Shown piece by piece: positions 50,378 through 53,386 of a stretch of 53,386 nucleotides of DNA; the stretch's first letter is position 1; each line of letters starts with the position of its first letter. This stretch comes from Akkermansiaceae bacterium (GTDB lineage Bacteria > Verrucomicrobiota > Verrucomicrobiia > Verrucomicrobiales > Akkermansiaceae). The position numbers and the translations under genes are program-made. The stretch is from the NCBI GenBank assembly GCA_025457665.1, contig JALOTY010000018.1:1-53386 (forward strand). Direction: 5' to 3'. The notes beneath the pieces are model-generated. The model did no database searches. It saw only the letters and a program-made list of their open reading frames with translations, and had not been told where the DNA came from.

Positions 50378-51973
50378 ATGAGCGACACCGAGTCCCAACC
50401 GGAAGCCGAACTCAGCCGGCTGGAACTCGCCCTGCGCGCCTCCAACGAAGGCATCTGGGACTGGTGGCCCGCACGCCAGGACATCTACTATTCCCGCCGT
50501 ATCCTCGAGTTCCTCGAGTGCCGCGAGAACACCCCGCCCAACATCTTTCTCGAACCCTTCGCCTCCATCCACCCCGAGGACCGCGATGCCTTCGCCGCCC
50601 GCGTCCGCGCCGCCCTCAGCCCAGGGGGACCGGAAATCCTCGGGACCGATTGCCGCGTCCTCTCCGGCTCCGGCGTCTGGCGCTGGCTCCGCATCCGCGG
50701 CACCGTCGTCCGCGATCGCAGCGGCGCCACCCAGCGCATCGCGGGATCGATGATCGATATCTCCCTGCGCAAAACCGCCGAAGCCCAGGCCGCCGAGGAG
50801 CGCCACCAACTCCGCCAACTCATCGATCACGTCCCGCTTCAAATCTATTTCAAGGACACCGCCTCCCGCTTCGTCCTCGTCAATGACCAGATGGCCGAAT
50901 GGAATGGCATGGGCCACCCACGCGACGTCATCGGCAAGCACGACCGCGACCTCTTCGCCGCCTCCCACTGGCAGGAAGCCGAGGCCGATGAAAAAGCCAT
51001 CATGGCCACCGGCACCCCCGTCACCGGCAAGCTCGAACACGAAGTCCGCGCCGATGGCTCCGAAACCTGGGTCCTCACCTCCAAGTTCCCCTGGTACGAC
51101 CGCCACGGCGCCCTCCGCGGCACCTTCGGCGTCTCCAGCGATGTCACTCGCCTCGTCAAAGCCGAACACCGCAGCGCCGCCCTCGCCTCCGCCCTCGCCG
51201 AGCGCAACCAGGCCTACGAAGAGGAAGTCCAGCTCGCCCGCGAAATCCAACAGGCCTTCGCCTCACCGGAAATCCCGCCGATCACCACCGATTCCCTCAC
51301 CCTCCATCTCGACTCCCGCTACCTCCCCATTTCCGGCCTCGCCGGCGACTTCTTTGAAATCGTCCCCATCGGCCAAGACAAGGTCGGCCTCCTCATCTGC
51401 GATGTCATGGGCCACGGCGTCCGCTCGGCCCTCGTCGTCGCCATGCTCCGCGGACTCCTCGAAAAACAGAAACGCAGCATCGCCGATCCCGCCGCCTACC
51501 TCCGCGGCCTCAACAACGGCCTCGTCTCCATCTTCGAAAAGGCCCGCATCACCATGTTCGCCACCGCCTTCTACGCGGTCATCGATCTCACCACCGGCGA
51601 ACTCACCTGCTCCTGCGCCGGCCACCCCGGTGCCATCCTCGCCGGCCAAGGCAGCATCCATGCCCTCGCCAAATCCAAGCAGGAACGCGGACCCGCCCTC
51701 GGCCTCGTGCCCGATGCCCGCTACCCCCTCATCACCCGCCCCATCAGCGCCGGCCACCGCCTGCTGCTGTTTACCGATGGGATTTTCGAATGCAGCACCC
51801 AGGGCGGCCAGCAGTTCATGGAGTCACGGCTCCTCGAAACCGTTCGCGAAAACGCCGACCTCCCCCTCGATTCCCTCCTCAACCGCATCGTCGCCACCGT
51901 CCTCGAACATGCCCAGGACCATCGCTTCGATGACGACGTCTGCCTCCTCGGCGCCGAAATCACCGCTCGCTGA
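50378..51973 (+). CDS. PAS-PAS-PP2C (RsbU/SpoIIE-type) serine phosphatase
   Basis: 531-residue signalling protein. Two PAS domains (about 15-135, with ASNEGIWDWWPARQDIYYS; and about 150-265, with LIDHVPLQIYFKDTASRF) sense a ligand or redox state. After a coiled linker, the SpoIIE-type PP2C domain (about 290-530) has LAGDFFEIVPIGQDKVGLLICDVMGHGV (in two parts) and CSCAGHPGAIL, LFTDGIFE and FDDDVCLL, whose Asp residues bind manganese or magnesium. Such enzymes dephosphorylate anti-anti-sigma factors in partner-switching stress circuits. The start at 50378 skips seven unsupported residues. No kinase or antagonist is in the window. Confidence 0.9.
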   Translation: MSDTESQPEAELSRLELALRASNEGIWDWWPARQDIYYSRRILEFLECRENTPPNIFLEPFASIHPEDRDAFAARVRAALSPGGPEILGTDCRVLSGSGVWRWLRIRGTVVRDRSGATQRIAGSMIDISLRKTAEAQAAEERHQLRQLIDHVPLQIYFKDTASRFVLVNDQMAEWNGMGHPRDVIGKHDRDLFAASHWQEAEADEKAIMATGTPVTGKLEHEVRADGSETWVLTSKFPWYDRHGALRGTFGVSSDVTRLVKAEHRSAALASALAERNQAYEEEVQLAREIQQAFASPEIPPITTDSLTLHLDSRYLPISGLAGDFFEIVPIGQDKVGLLICDVMGHGVRSALVVAMLRGLLEKQKRSIADPAAYLRGLNNGLVSIFEKARITMFATAFYAVIDLTTGELTCSCAGHPGAILAGQGSIHALAKSKQERGPALGLVPDARYPLITRPISAGHRLLLFTDGIFECSTQGGQQFMESRLLETVRENADLPLDSLLNRIVATVLEHAQDHRFDDDVCLLGAEITAR

Positions 51974-51999
51974 AAGCAAAGCAGCAAAAGGACCTCATG

Positions 52000-53259
52000 T
52001 CACCGGCTCTCGAAGACCCGGACATAATCCACCTCCATGAAAGTCCCATGGATCTTGTCCGTCACCTTCCCCGCCCACGGAATGATCGCCAGGCTCAGCC
52101 ATACCGGTGATGGACTGTGGCAGAACTCATTCTTCTCCCGCCGCATCTCACGGCCGTTGTGATAGAAAACCAATTCCTGCGGAGTCCATTCCAAACCATA
52201 AACATGGAAGTCGCGGGCGAGATCGATATCCATCTGCTCAAGATCGAAATTCCCCATCTCCACCCAGCGCTGCCCATCGTGCCATGACACCACCCAATCA
52301 TGAATCAGGTCGTTCCATTTGTGACCACTCTTCCAACCGTTGAGAAACTGCACGCATCCGATCGTGCGCTCTTCGGCAAAAGTGAATTCGATCCATTTCT
52401 CCCCCTCCGCTTGCGAAATCCAGGAAGTCCCCGGATTCCCGTCCGCAATGCGGCGAAGCGTCTCCGGCTTGCCATTCTGATGAAACCCACTGGCACGGAT
52501 CTGCGTTCGCGGGTCACGCGCCAGGTTCACCAAACCCGGTTTGTCACGGTCCGCATTCGGCGAATACGGCGATGGATATCCCTGGGCATTGGGCGCATAG
52601 ATTTGGAATTCGCCGATGTGGAAATGCCGGCTGTGACGTGAGCTGAAACGCAGCCGTCGCGTCGTCACCGGAATCTCCAACTGCAGCCGGTGATCCGCCT
52701 GCAAACCCAACTGAAAACTCCGTGAGGACGAGGGATGCGTCTGCTTGCCATTCACCACCTTGATGTCGCTCCAATTGTGGATGTTGGTGTTGATCTCATT
52801 CGGGTAGTGCCCTTCGTTGATATCAATCTCAAACCGCTTTCCCTTCTTCGGAGCATCCACCGTCATCAACCAGAACGAATTGTTCGTCCCTTCCGCAGCC
52901 GCATATCGATACCGGCATTCGAAGTAACCATACTGGAACTTGCGTTTGCTTGTGAGACTGCCGGAAGTCCATTCCTGCCCGCCGCGTTTCTCCTTGCGAT
53001 TGATCAATCGCAGCATCCCATTCGCCACCACCGCATTCTCCCGCCAGCGGCTGCAAAGGATATGCCCGCTGGGCCCATTCTGCGAATTCCATGACGCATC
53101 CAACTGGGCATCCGGATAATCGAAATTCTCATCCCACACCAATTTCCACCTCTCCGCCCCGCCCGGCAATAGAGAAGCCGGTTCACCCGCGAGAAGAGCC
53201 CCCGCGGAAATCAGAATCGCAGCAAGACCACTGGGGAAGAAGGCGAATCGTCCATTCAT
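52000..53259 (-). CDS. Exported GH16 glucanase with an inserted discoidin-like domain
   Basis: 419-residue enzyme with signal peptide (to about residue 25). The first GH16 part (about 36-175) includes VWDENFDYP, YGYFECRYRY and the catalytic RFEIDINEG, in which Glu144, Asp146 and Glu149 form ExDxxE (Glu144 nucleophile, Glu149 acid/base). The catalytic fold then stops, and about 176-345 is foreign: a discoidin (F5/8C)-like segment. The GH16 fold resumes at FHVYGLEWTPQELVFYHNG (about 351-369) and ends DYVRVFESR. The ATG at 53259 (MNGRFAFFPSGL) starts the signal; a longer start at 53301 adds an Arg-rich tail. Convergent with the phosphatase gene. Confidence 0.9.
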   Translation of the reverse strand: MNGRFAFFPSGLAAILISAGALLAGEPASLLPGGAERWKLVWDENFDYPDAQLDASWNSQNGPSGHILCSRWRENAVVANGMLRLINRKEKRGGQEWTSGSLTSKRKFQYGYFECRYRYAAAEGTNNSFWLMTVDAPKKGKRFEIDINEGHYPNEINTNIHNWSDIKVVNGKQTHPSSSRSFQLGLQADHRLQLEIPVTTRRLRFSSRHSRHFHIGEFQIYAPNAQGYPSPYSPNADRDKPGLVNLARDPRTQIRASGFHQNGKPETLRRIADGNPGTSWISQAEGEKWIEFTFAEERTIGCVQFLNGWKSGHKWNDLIHDWVVSWHDGQRWVEMGNFDLEQMDIDLARDFHVYGLEWTPQELVFYHNGREMRREKNEFCHSPSPVWLSLAIIPWAGKVTDKIHGTFMEVDYVRVFESR

Positions 53260-53318
53260 TCCCCACCATACGCCCATCCGCCCCCGCTTTTTCGAACGCA
53301 CCCGAACTCCAAGGAACG

Positions 53319-53386
53319 ATGCGCAGAATCACATCCACAAAGCTGCCCAGCGCCATCGAATCGACCCAGCCATTCCAAGCTCCCGG
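53319..53386 (+). CDS. Possible start of a plus-strand gene at the window edge
   Basis: An ATG at 53319 follows AAGGAAC and stays open to the edge (MRRITSTKLPSAIESTQP...), 22 codons. Too short to assign; it would diverge from the GH16 gene. Confidence 0.2.
   Translation, partial: MRRITSTKLPSAIESTQPFQAP

Noticed and set aside
49241..51250. 669-codon minus-strand frame across the GH13, lipoprotein and phosphatase genes
   Set aside because: It spans three well-supported plus-strand genes and their gaps, and is low-complexity Gly/Glu/Ala-rich.

Overview
The window looks like a chromosomal piece of a high-GC Verrucomicrobiota bacterium, most likely class Verrucomicrobiae near Luteolibacter or Haloferula. 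This is inferred from family content, not from a marker gene. The clues are PEP-CTERM sorting tails, a DUF1800/DUF1501 pair, DUF1080 (3-keto-disaccharide hydrolase) beside a Gfo/Idh/MocA oxidoreductase, LamG surface proteins, few strong Shine-Dalgarno sites and very high GC at third codon positions. That last property also produces many long antisense shadow ORFs.

Layout. 1-3617 (-): F-type ATP synthase operon atpB-E-F-H-A, with atpA cut by the window edge. Two perfect CRP-type palindromes lie upstream of atpB, and a perfect 12-bp stem-loop follows atpE. 3745-5067 (-): C92 permuted papain-like hydrolase. 5207-5482 (+): HU, ending in a bidirectional terminator, then a TM2 protein (-). 5935-9188 (+): three genes for a spermidine-synthase-like protein, an orphan HlyD-like adaptor and a secreted alpha/alpha-toroid protein. 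9211-9408 is a CHRD/PEP-CTERM gene remnant. 9597-14019 (+): molybdenum cofactor operon moaA-moeA-moaC-mobA-moaD and a moaE-MOSC gene fusion. 14110-17534 (+): LURP-one-like protein and a large FG-GAP protein of lower GC. 17594-18879 (-): apaG and an AraC regulator. 18963-19364 (+): hypothetical.

19361-23382 (+): a cobalamin riboswitch, then a PEP-CTERM protein, a BtuB-like TonB receptor and a secreted protein, which together read as a B12 uptake locus. Two tiny ORFs and a Fic AMPylase follow. 25020-28258 (-): a secreted Cys/Asp/Glu-rich repeat protein and a U32/RlhA-like protein. 28351-31223 (+): DUF1800 and Tat-exported DUF1501. 31295-38253 (-): XRE-cupin regulator, three tandem LamG proteins and a PhoD-LamG fusion. 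38479-42213 (+): GlpT-like MFS transporter, HpnZ-like alcohol dehydrogenase and threonine synthase; the MFS gene diverges from phoD across a palindrome. 42229-47722 (-): pseudopilin, DUF1080 protein, Gfo/Idh/MocA oxidoreductase, a secreted hypothetical and SppA. 47841-51973 (+): GH13 amylase, lipoprotein and a PAS/PP2C phosphatase. 52000-53259 (-): GH16 glucanase with a discoidin-like insertion.

The window mixes housekeeping blocks (ATP synthase, HU, Moco, thrC) with a surface and polysaccharide-handling repertoire. The most unusual items are the Cys-rich repeat protein, the split GH16, the B12-controlled surface set, the MoaE-MOSC fusion and the paired CRP-like boxes upstream of atp.
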